From positions 1-43,080 of the forward strand of contig PXTG01000068.1 of the NCBI GenBank assembly GCA_003023365.1: a stretch of DNA of 43,080 bases, in the 5' to 3' direction. This DNA is from Bacteroidetes bacterium QH_7_62_13. Lineage in GTDB: Bacteria > Bacteroidota > Rhodothermia > Rhodothermales > Salinibacteraceae. The notes below the pieces were generated by a model that was given only the letters and a program-made list of their open reading frames with translations, did no database searches and was not told where the DNA came from. Positions within the stretch are counted from its first letter, which is position 1. Each line of letters starts with the position of its first letter. The position numbers and the translations under genes are program-made. This document shows positions 8,254-15,179 of this stretch, piece by piece.

Positions 8254-9384
8254 TTAGTCGTTGGTCCGGGCCGACGACGGCCACTTCACCTCATAGATAC
8301 CGATCTTGCGGTTGTCCGGTGTCGGGTTGAGCTCAACATACAGCCGATCGTTCTCGTCGTGGGCAAGAACACCTCCCGGCAGCTTAAGGTGCAAACGGGT
8401 GTTCGCGTCTACTTTTCCAAGGATAGCGTAGTGGGTCTGCTCTTCTTCGTCGAATTTGCTCTCATAGAACGCTTTGGTCTGGTTCGCAAATGCATGGACG
8501 AAAATCCCTTCTTCGAACAGAGCGGTGTATTCGACCCCAGAGACCTCTGCCAACCGTTCGTATAGCTCGTCTTCTTCTCTTGCGATCTCCATTGGGATCT
8601 CTTCCTTTGGAACCTGAAATTTAGGATGAGACAGAGAGAGGGTCTTTCTCTGTTTGACCTCCTTCGGGCCTATGTCGTACAACTGGATGTCGGGAACGAG
8701 TCGGTATCCAACGGCCAAAGTAGAGTCACCGGCAACGTCCGCAGTGCGCTGGCGAGCAGCGTACTCTCCTTCTTGATACAGGGTCGGAAACGTTCCGAAT
8801 GTCTCTACAATCTGGAAATTCCTGTTGACTGCTGCGATGGTTGCTTGCTCCGCTGAGGCTTGTACGCCGTGCTCGCGAGGATCTACGCTCGTGAGTGGCA
8901 GAAGATAGCCGTTGTCGATTGCGTGCATTGAAGAATACATCCCCTCGAACCAATTGCCGGCGGGAAGATGATAGGTTTCCTTGTACGCTCCTGATCGGTC
9001 GAACACTTCAAATCCGGCTCGTTGTCCTTGGCGCACAATAGTGTAATCCTCACCAACGAGAACGTCCGATGGGCTTTGCAACTCACCGGGACCTTTTCCA
9101 GGGCGTCCAATCAACTTCTTGATCTCCCCGTCTCTTGAAACCACGGCCACCCTGCCCATCTCCCCATCAGTGATGTAGAGCCGGAACGGGTTTAGCTTGA
9201 CATCGACACCAGCGACCCGTCCAATGAACCGATCATCGGTCTCATGAATCTCTACGGAGTCGATCAGTTGGATGGCGCTCGTTTTGTTGAGAGGGACGAC
9301 ATCTGGGTCGCTGGCTCCGCACGCTGATAGAAGGAGAAAAAGTATAGATGTAAATAGGCAAATGTTTAGGGTTTTTGGAGGCAT
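8254..9384 (-). CDS. 6-bladed beta-propeller lipoprotein, signature subfamily
   Basis: 376 residues. Signal with lipobox LLSAC at about residue 22. It has the subfamily N-terminus (DSVEIHETDDRFIGRVAGVD, PFRLYITDGEMGRVAVV), the loop GRPGKGPGEL and the C-terminus ELNPTPDNRKIGIY then EVKWPSSARTND, slightly longer than its paralogues. First gene of a two-gene unit with 7134-8246. Upstream are a hairpin terminator (9412-9452) and a small membrane-peptide gene (9542-9736) on the same strand, so it is probably expressed by read-through from the peptide promoter or from a weak promoter of its own. Function beyond the propeller fold is unknown. Confidence 0.87.
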   Translation of the reverse strand: MPPKTLNICLFTSILFLLLSACGASDPDVVPLNKTSAIQLIDSVEIHETDDRFIGRVAGVDVKLNPFRLYITDGEMGRVAVVSRDGEIKKLIGRPGKGPGELQSPSDVLVGEDYTIVRQGQRAGFEVFDRSGAYKETYHLPAGNWFEGMYSSMHAIDNGYLLPLTSVDPREHGVQASAEQATIAAVNRNFQIVETFGTFPTLYQEGEYAARQRTADVAGDSTLAVGYRLVPDIQLYDIGPKEVKQRKTLSLSHPKFQVPKEEIPMEIAREEDELYERLAEVSGVEYTALFEEGIFVHAFANQTKAFYESKFDEEEQTHYAILGKVDANTRLHLKLPGGVLAHDENDRLYVELNPTPDNRKIGIYEVKWPSSARTND

Positions 9385-9411
9385 AACTAATCAGGGTTAT
9401 CATCGTGTCTC

Positions 9412-9452
9412 AAAAAGGCCACGGGGCCCTATTGAAGGAGCCCGTGGCTTTT
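9412..9452 (-). terminator. Bidirectional hairpin terminator/attenuator
   Basis: Perfect 8-bp stem GCCACGGG (9418-9425) and CCCGTGGC (9441-9448). It is followed by TTTT on the plus strand and, on the minus strand, by a run of five T (complement of 9412-9416). It lies between the small peptide gene ending at 9542 and the propeller gene starting at 9384, all on the minus strand, so in that direction it would act as a partial terminator inside the unit. Confidence 0.75.
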
Positions 9453-9541
9453 CGATGCTCTTTGGCCGCTATGTCCTATCGGGAGAAGTTATTGTTGCTC
9501 GGGCGTTATAACGATGTCACAGTAGCAACTAATCTTAGGTC

Positions 9542-9736
9542 CTACACAGGCCGGACCCATGCTACGTCGGTGGCAGCGAGATCGGATGGCCCTTCGGGTT
9601 TGTTCTCTACGGTCCACCACACGGCCGTACTGGTCACCAGCACAGCGAAGCCAATCCCGGGGCTTGAGAACCGTACGAACCATCCTTTTCCGGACGACTG
9701 ATTTACAGGTATTTCTTTATCTTCCTCAAGAGTCAA
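9542..9736 (-). CDS. Small membrane peptide, NVEALA-like layout
   Basis: 64 residues, from a TTG start directly after a stop codon; a later GTG inside the hydrophobic part is also possible and no good ribosome site is visible. The peptide has a charged head, a hydrophobic segment (SPGIGFAVLVTSTAVWW, about residues 25-41), then ENKPEGPSDLAATDVAWVRP. The span followed by an S-D-L-A...V pattern recalls NVEALA-type peptides of Bacteroidales (span, then SDLALANVEALA). In my recollection those often lie next to 6-bladed propeller genes, as here. Sequence similarity is too short to prove homology. It is the first gene of the 9736-7134 unit, separated from the propellers by a hairpin terminator. Confidence 0.45.
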   Translation of the reverse strand: MTLEEDKEIPVNQSSGKGWFVRFSSPGIGFAVLVTSTAVWWTVENKPEGPSDLAATDVAWVRPV

Positions 9737-9842
9737 TTACGGAAAAGAAGCGAAAATAAGAAATGAACTTTACTGTTCAGAACAATATGCAGAATTAATA
9801 TTCAATTCTAGGGTCGAAGAGTGGAGCTGTGCGCATCGGTCT

Positions 9843-9941
9843 TCAGTCGGCGACCTCCCGGGCCGTTTCGATGTCCCCGATGTGTTCTTTGATGTGCGCG
9901 GTGACCCGGTCGATGCGTTCCTCCCACGTGGAAGCAGACAT
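9843..9941 (-). pseudogene. AraC-type HTH regulator, N-terminal piece
   Basis: An ATG at 9941 opens 32 codons: MSASTWEERIDRVTAHIKEH then IGDIETAREVAD and a TGA. This matches the beginning of a short AraC-type DNA-binding protein (V..HI.....I....VAD), ending in the first helix-turn-helix. Sequence beyond the stop does not continue the domain in any frame. It would align just before, and overlap by about 11 residues with, the C-terminal piece at 6194-6490, but the overlapping DNA differs, so they come from two related genes or a diverged duplication. Confidence 0.55.
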
Positions 9942-10000
9942 GATGGTACGTCGCGCATGATTTTGGAACGAGGAAATGAAAGAAGCCCAGGACGCTTCGG

Positions 10001-11254
10001 TTACTTCAGCGTCATCTCCCGTACCTCCCCCACCGCCACCGGCGCGTCGTGGGCGAGGGCGAAGTGGCCGTCCACGGCAATCGTGTCGCCCGGCGCCACG
10101 CCGTCGGTAATCTCGACGTAGTCGCCCGACCGCGCCCCGAGGTCTACGTAGGACCACTGTGCGTGGCCCTGCTGCACGACGAAGACCAGGTCCCGCCCCT
10201 GCCGCACGAGCACCGCGTCCTCCGGTACCACGAGGCGATCCGAGAGGCGCCGCGTCTCGAGCCGCACCTCCGCATAGAGCCCCGCCACGAGGCGGCCCTC
10301 CGGGTTGGGGATCGAGACGGTCACGCGCCCCGTCCCGCTTTTTGTGTCCACCTGCGGGTTGACCGACCAGACGGTGCCGTCGATCCAGGCCGTCGAGTCG
10401 CTTTTGGACCCGAGGGCGGGCACGTGGACCTGGGCCGTCGCCCCTTCGTCGACGTGCACGACGTCGCTCTCCAGCACATCCACCTCCACCTTCAGGCGGC
10501 GATCCTGCAGGAGAATCGCCATCTGCTCCCCCTGCGCCACGTACTGTCCTTCTTCCACGGTCAGGTTGGCGACCCGTCCCGCAAATGGCGCCGTGAGGCG
10601 GGTCCGCCGCAGGTTCAGGCGGGCCCGTTCGACGGCCTGTTCGGCCTCGGTGAGGCCGCTGGCGGCCGCCTGCGTGGCCCGGCGGGCGGCGAGGGACGAG
10701 TCGGCCCGAGCGGAATTGGGAACGGCGGCCGTGGACCCGTCGTCGCCTGGGGGGCCTGCGTACTTGGCCCGATACTCGGCCCGGGCCTTCAGCAGTCGGG
10801 CCCGCGCCTCCTTCAGGGCGATGCGTTCCTCCCGGTTTTCGAGACGGGCCAGGAGGGCGCCCTCCCCTACACGATCGCCTTCATTGACGGCCCGCGTCCG
10901 GACCTGTCCGCCGGCCTCGGCGTGGAGCTGGGCCCGTTGCCACGGCACGAGGTGCCCGCTGGCGCGGGTGCGCAGGGGAAAGTTGGTCCGGCCGGCCACC
11001 ACGACGTCCACTTGCGCCTCGGACGAGGGGGCCTCCGCCTCTTCTTGGGCCGGGTCCTCGTTGGACTGGCCGGTGAGGACGGGCCAGAGGCCGTAGAGGC
11101 CCAGCCCCAGGACGGCGCAGACGAGAACCCCTCCCGCTACGTGCCAGGCCTGGACGCCCTGGGTCGGCTCGGGGGCGGGGGAAGAGGTGTTTTGCCCATC
11201 AGTGGCGGGCATGGATTCGGGGATCGGGTCGGTCGAGGAACGGTCGGCGGCCAT
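10001..11254 (-). CDS. RND efflux periplasmic adaptor (HlyD/AcrA-type membrane fusion protein)
   Basis: 417 residues. A soluble N-terminus of about 35 residues is followed by one membrane segment (about residues 38-58, AWHVAGGVLVCAVLGLGLYG). Then come the lipoyl half-motifs (ASGHLVPWQRAQLHAEAGGQ and LTAPFAGRVANLTVEEGQYV), an Ala/Arg-rich helical hairpin between them, and the beta-barrel and membrane-proximal domains ending with DGVAPGDTIAVDGHFAL. These proteins bridge an inner-membrane RND or ABC pump and an outer-membrane channel. Neither pump nor channel gene is adjacent: downstream is only the 32-codon AraC piece, upstream a 600-bp stretch without an intact gene. It may pair with a pump elsewhere or be left over from a deletion. 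Confidence 0.88.
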   Translation of the reverse strand: MAADRSSTDPIPESMPATDGQNTSSPAPEPTQGVQAWHVAGGVLVCAVLGLGLYGLWPVLTGQSNEDPAQEEAEAPSSEAQVDVVVAGRTNFPLRTRASGHLVPWQRAQLHAEAGGQVRTRAVNEGDRVGEGALLARLENREERIALKEARARLLKARAEYRAKYAGPPGDDGSTAAVPNSARADSSLAARRATQAAASGLTEAEQAVERARLNLRRTRLTAPFAGRVANLTVEEGQYVAQGEQMAILLQDRRLKVEVDVLESDVVHVDEGATAQVHVPALGSKSDSTAWIDGTVWSVNPQVDTKSGTGRVTVSIPNPEGRLVAGLYAEVRLETRRLSDRLVVPEDAVLVRQGRDLVFVVQQGHAQWSYVDLGARSGDYVEITDGVAPGDTIAVDGHFALAHDAPVAVGEVREMTLK

Positions 11255-11854
11255 TGGTTAGAAACAAGTGCCTGTTGGCTTGCCGGGTGCCGGTACGGGC
11301 CCGAACTGAAGTCGGGCACGGCAAGAACGGATCTATAACCTCCAATAAAGAAAAGACAAACATTTAGATCAAGATAAATTAGTGTGTCCTGTCACTCGGG
11401 GGCGGGCCTTGCCGAGGTGGGCGTGCGTGTGGTCACCCACGAGCAGGCCCGGGAGATTGCACAGGCCATCCGGGAGCTGGGGGCCACCACTGCCGGAACG
11501 TCGCTCGCCATTGAGGGGGGGGCGGTCGGTTTCCCATAGAGTGAACGCAGGCCTCACGCGACCTATGGCGCCGGGCCCGCCGCGCCGGCGATTTGCTGGA
11601 GCTGGACCTGAAGAAGGAGCGCCCTGCTTGTCCTCCTTATAGCCCAACCTCCACTTCCGGAACGGCCTTCCAATACGAGTCGCGCTGAGTCGGCTACCCC
11701 TCCCTTTAACAACCCGTAGAACGAAGAATCCTTCGAACTCTGCAACGGGTGCCTCAAGAAGGGGGCCAACGACCCGGGCGCGCCTATGGACGTAAGACAG
11801 GAATACTTAACGATGACCGGTCGTCCGTACTACAATGTCGACCGGTCAACCGAT
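11255..11854. other. 600-bp stretch with only a coding-like remnant
   Basis: No intact gene is visible. On the plus strand a 51-codon open frame at 11384-11539 has well-formed protein-like sequence (EVGVRVVTHEQAREIAQAIR...TTAGTSLAIEGGAVGFP) and looks like the tail of a lost gene; I do not recognise the family. The AT-rich 11335-11380 stretch may hold the promoter of the minus-strand adaptor gene. Confidence 0.4.
11384..11539 (+). pseudogene. C-terminal remnant of an unidentified gene
   Basis: GTG at 11384, TAG at 11537-11539. The residues VGVRVVTHEQAREIAQAIRE form an amphipathic helix after a strand, and the tail ends GGAVGFP. Base composition is that of the GC-rich host genes. No homologue is recognised; it could be chance. 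Confidence 0.25.
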
Positions 11855-12382
11855 TTACTTTTGAACCTCGGCCGGCACGTCACACGCCTGTCGGCGTGTA
11901 TCGGTCAGCTGCAAAATCCTCCATCCTTCTGCTTGTCGCACCAGCTGCACGGTGTTCACGCCGCAGTGGGAGAACTCGTCGCCGAGGTAGAAGGCGTACG
12001 GCACCCAGGCGCTCGCGAGGGGGCCGTCGACGCGGATCTCCACGTCCCAGATGCGTTCGTCCCAGACGGCCTCGCGGGGCTGCCCCGCGGCCTGAACGAA
12101 GTCGTCGACCGGGGTTGACTGCACGGTCGTCGAGTCGGTGGGGCCGAGCGCCGTATGCAGGCGGGCGTCCGGGTGAAAGACCGATCGTACCGCCGAGCTG
12201 TCACCCGCCCGCATGCCGTCGAAGAGGGCCTCGATCGTGGCCCGAACCTCCGTCGCGGCGTCCCGGATCGGGGGCTGCGGCGGGTCGGGTTGCGCACGGG
12301 TGGAAACGGCGAAGAAGCCGATTGCCGCCACTAGAAGCAGGGTGCGGGATCGCCGTAGAGACCGACAGAAGATGGAAGTCAC
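11855..12382 (-). CDS. Secreted SnoaL/DUF4440-like (NTF2 fold) protein
   Basis: About 175 residues from a GTG at 12382 (an in-frame ATG at 12442 would add 20 residues before the signal). A hydrophobic signal (TLLLVAAIGFFAVSTRAQ) ends in a signal-peptidase I site. The mature part follows the SnoaL-like/DUF4440 pattern: ATIEALFDGMRAGDSSAVRS, VFHPDARLHTAL, the long VWDERIWDVEIRVDGPLASA strand, then VNTVQLVRQAEGWRILQLTD. Such cone-shaped domains bind small ligands or act as isomerase-like enzymes; the substrate cannot be told. The GTG start is chosen because it gives a normal signal peptide. It lies downstream of the M1 aminopeptidase gene on the same strand. Confidence 0.72.
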   Translation of the reverse strand: MTSIFCRSLRRSRTLLLVAAIGFFAVSTRAQPDPPQPPIRDAATEVRATIEALFDGMRAGDSSAVRSVFHPDARLHTALGPTDSTTVQSTPVDDFVQAAGQPREAVWDERIWDVEIRVDGPLASAWVPYAFYLGDEFSHCGVNTVQLVRQAEGWRILQLTDTRRQACDVPAEVQK

Positions 12383-12488
12383 AATGTGATCCCGATCATT
12401 TATTGCAGTACCGACGGAGGGGACCGATGCCCGCACCCTCACCGAACGGCGAGGAAGAAAGCGGTTCCCAGGGGGAGCCCCTTCCTCC

Positions 12489-14144
12489 TTACTGCGCTCG
12501 TTCCATCGAGAACTCGCCGAGGAGTCGGGTATACGGGTCGAGGGTGACGGACGACGGGGCCCGAGAACACGCCAGTCGGGTGTGTGTCTCGCGGTCGCGC
12601 ATGGTCACCGTCGTGGTGCCGGGCCGGTCGGTCTCGACGGCCACATCCACCGACACGTGGAAGGGAGGAGCATCCTGTGTCTGACGCAGGTGCACCACAC
12701 ACTCGTCGGCGTCCGCGTCGTACTCCCACGTCCCCTCGATCGCGGGATGGCCGGCCCGCCGCGTCCACTGGTCGAAGAAGGCGTTCAGGTCCTGTCCCGA
12801 GACCTCTTCCATCACGCGCCGAAAGTCGCGGGTGCTGGCGTTCCGGTGGCGGTACCGGTCGTAGTATGCGCGAAGGCCTTCCCAGAACGTCTCGGTGCCC
12901 ATCTCGTGGCGAAGCATATGCAGCACCCACGCGCCTTTCTGGTACGGGTTCGTGTTGAGAAGCTCGTTCGGGTCCGCGAACGTGGTGTCCACGAGCGGGG
13001 TCGCCGGCTGCTCATCGTGGAATTGAACCACCTGCCGGCGGGCCCCGGTCATGTGTTTCGTAAACGCTTCCTTCCCGCGGGCGTGCTCCAGGTATAGGCC
13101 CGTCAGGTAGGTGGCGAAGCCTTCGCTCAGCCAGAGGTGCGACCAGTCGGCCTCCGTGACCGTGCTGCCGAACCACTGATGGGCGATCTCGTGGGCCAGA
13201 AGGGGGGTGTCGTCCTCCCCGTCGGCCACCGCGTCCTCGCTGTAGAAGATGGCGGCGGCGTTCTCCATGCCGCCGTAGCGCGTGGCAGACTGTACGTTGG
13301 CGAGCTTCTCGTACGGATACGGGCCCAGGTTTTCCTCGAAGAAACGGAGGATGGGCGGCGCCTGTCCGAGGTCCGCGAAGCCCGCGTCGCGGTCGTCCGG
13401 GTAGACCCAGCTCTGCACCGGCACCCCGTCGACGGTCGCCACCGTGTCGATGGCGAAGTCGGCGACGCCGATCACCATCACCTTCGTCGGCAGGGGCCCG
13501 CCGGTCCGCCAGTGGGTCGTGCGGGTGTCACCCGCCGTGGAATCGCTCACCAGTGCGCCGTTGCTCACAACCTCGTACTCGGCGGGAGCCGTCACGCGGA
13601 ACTCGACGGTTGCTTTGTCGGAGAGGTGGTCCACCACCGGCAGCCAGTGACGGGCCCGGTTGGGCCAGTTGTCGCCGAAGAAGGTCCGGTCGCCGTGTCG
13701 ATTGGTGCCGATGATGAGGCCGTTGGTTGGGATCCCGGCGTAGCGAATGCGAAAGGTCTGCGTCGCCCCGTCGGCAAGGCCGCCGTCCGGTGTGATGCGC
13801 AGGATGTCGTCGGCGTGCGTGTGAGGGACCGCGGCGCCATCCCGGGTGACCGACGCTACCCGCATACCAGGATTCCCCGTCTCCATCGGCGGACCCACGA
13901 GGTCGAGCCGGACGGCCGTGAGGGTGTCGGTCGTTACGCGGAGGCGGACGGTGGCCGTGCCCTCGATGCGGTCCGTCGTGTCGGCCAGGGTGAGGTCAAA
14001 GTCGTAGTCCTGCACGTCGATGCCGGGCTGCGGCTTCGCGGCGGGACCGGGAGAAGGCTGGGCACAGGCGGCACCGGTAAAGAAAAGGACGCTCCCCCCG
14101 ATCAGAAGGAGCGTCCACCACCAGGAACGTCGATCAAATGGCAT
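12489..14144 (-). CDS. M1-family metallo-aminopeptidase, exported
   Basis: 551 residues with a signal peptide (LLLIGGSVLFFTGAACAQ). The N-terminal beta domain (about 40-210) is followed by the thermolysin-like domain. The substrate-binding motif is GGMEN at 291-295 (GAMEN variant), and the zinc site is HEIAH at 318-322 with the third ligand Glu at about 341 (WLSEGFATY). The family removes N-terminal residues from peptides. At 551 residues it lacks the long C-terminal helical domain of E. coli PepN and resembles the short secreted M1 peptidases common in Bacteroidota. The signal places it in the periplasm or outside the cell. The upstream neighbour is the chimeric junction at 14.2-14.4 kb, the downstream one the SnoaL-like gene. 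Confidence 0.93.
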   Translation of the reverse strand: MPFDRRSWWWTLLLIGGSVLFFTGAACAQPSPGPAAKPQPGIDVQDYDFDLTLADTTDRIEGTATVRLRVTTDTLTAVRLDLVGPPMETGNPGMRVASVTRDGAAVPHTHADDILRITPDGGLADGATQTFRIRYAGIPTNGLIIGTNRHGDRTFFGDNWPNRARHWLPVVDHLSDKATVEFRVTAPAEYEVVSNGALVSDSTAGDTRTTHWRTGGPLPTKVMVIGVADFAIDTVATVDGVPVQSWVYPDDRDAGFADLGQAPPILRFFEENLGPYPYEKLANVQSATRYGGMENAAAIFYSEDAVADGEDDTPLLAHEIAHQWFGSTVTEADWSHLWLSEGFATYLTGLYLEHARGKEAFTKHMTGARRQVVQFHDEQPATPLVDTTFADPNELLNTNPYQKGAWVLHMLRHEMGTETFWEGLRAYYDRYRHRNASTRDFRRVMEEVSGQDLNAFFDQWTRRAGHPAIEGTWEYDADADECVVHLRQTQDAPPFHVSVDVAVETDRPGTTTVTMRDRETHTRLACSRAPSSVTLDPYTRLLGEFSMERAQ

Positions 14145-14227
14145 GGGACGATCGGGTTCGGCCTTGAAGAGCGAACACGGGCAGAGTGGGACGGGCGCGT
14201 CCCTACCAAGGATGACCGAGGGGGCAA

Positions 14228-14431
14228 CCCGCTACGCTATTCGGCGGATTTTTCCTCCTGGGTGCGGTCATCCAGCCGATCTCGGGCTCGCTGATGGACC
14301 GGATCGGCGTGCGCGGGACGCTGATCGGCTACATGAGCGTCTGCGTGCTTGCGCTGTGTCTGCTCCCGTTCGCCGAGGGGCTCGCTCCGATCGCCGGCGT
14401 CCACTTGCTGAGGTCCACGTTGTGGAGGTAA
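14228..14431 (+). pseudogene. Fragment of an MFS transporter
   Basis: On the plus strand the frame reads ATLFGGFFLLGAVIQPISGS, LMDRIGVRGTLIGYMSVCVL, ALCLLPFAEGLAPIAGVH and then runs to a TAA at 14429-14431. Two hydrophobic helices joined by GSLMDRIGVRG, the conserved cytoplasmic loop motif of the major facilitator superfamily, make this a clear two-helix piece. There is no start and the protein is less than one sixth of normal length. Its 3' part overlaps the end of the minus-strand lipoprotein gene (14329-15012), whose tail is the antisense reading of this fragment. Confidence 0.7.
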
Positions 14432-15012
14432 AAGTCGAGCATGATCCGTTCCGCGCCCGCGCCGCTGTAGGTTCCCTTCGGTCGGCTGTAGATGACGGCC
14501 GGGTCGTCTTCGTTCAGCATGAAGTCGCCGCTCTCCTCGCCCACGTAGAAATTAATGTAGTCGTAGCTGGTGTCGCTCTTCACGCTTTCGTGGTACGACC
14601 GACTCGGGAAGGCGACCAGCGTGTGGGCCCCGGGCTGCAGTTCGCCGACATCAAAGGACGCGCCCGCCTCGTAGTTGGCCATGTACGGGTCATTGTCGAG
14701 AATGAGATGGAAGTGCTGGCCATTTCCGGAGTTGGCAATTTCTTCGGCCCGGTCGGTGTCGGTCTGCACCCCCGTTTCGAAGCTATCGGCCTCAACGGTG
14801 GCCGCCACGTCGGCGCTGTCGAGAACGGCCTCATCGGCCGGGGATGTGATGCGGGCGTTGGCTTCTTCAATGGTGGAGGAGCGTTCGCCCTTCTGAATTT
14901 GGACGTCGCTCCCACTGTCGCCTCCGCCGCCGCAACCGGCGAGGAAGAACAGGCCGCCGGCCAGAATGAAGAGAGAGGCGGAGAAGGCGCGCGAGATCGA
15001 AAATCGGAGCAT
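14329..15012 (-). pseudogene. Lipoprotein gene with C-terminus replaced (truncated)
   Basis: From the ATG at 15012 (a TTG at 15027 is also possible) the product has a lipoprotein signal with lipobox LAGC. It continues with ANARITSPADEAVLDSADVA, NSGNGQHFHLILDNDPYMAN, GAHTLVAFPSRSYHESVKSD and LDFYLHNVDLS. This resembles DUF4399-like secreted proteins. After NVDLS (about position 14410) the sequence becomes KWTPAIGASPSANGSRHSAS, which is the antisense of an MFS transporter fragment and not a normal ending; such proteins usually continue for about another 80-100 residues. The gene is therefore truncated at a rearrangement junction but still open to a stop at 14329, so a protein may be made. Confidence 0.65.
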
Positions 15013-15179
15013 GGCTGACGAGAACAAATCTACGAAGGATGGGTGATAGCGGGACTGCGGTGTGGAAATCCGTGTAGACGGACGCCGGAAACGGCAAAGT
15101 AGACAGTACGGCGGGGCTTGTCAACGACCCGTCCTTAGCCCCCGAGGCCCCCGGGCGCTCACGGCCGTGTGCGTCCGTC

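Noticed and set aside
10049-11338. Plus-strand open frame of 429 codons
   Set aside because: Antisense shadow of the adaptor gene, caused by the high GC content at third positions.
13137-14294. Plus-strand open frame of 385 codons
   Set aside because: Antisense of the M1 aminopeptidase gene; Arg/Gly/Val-rich without domains.
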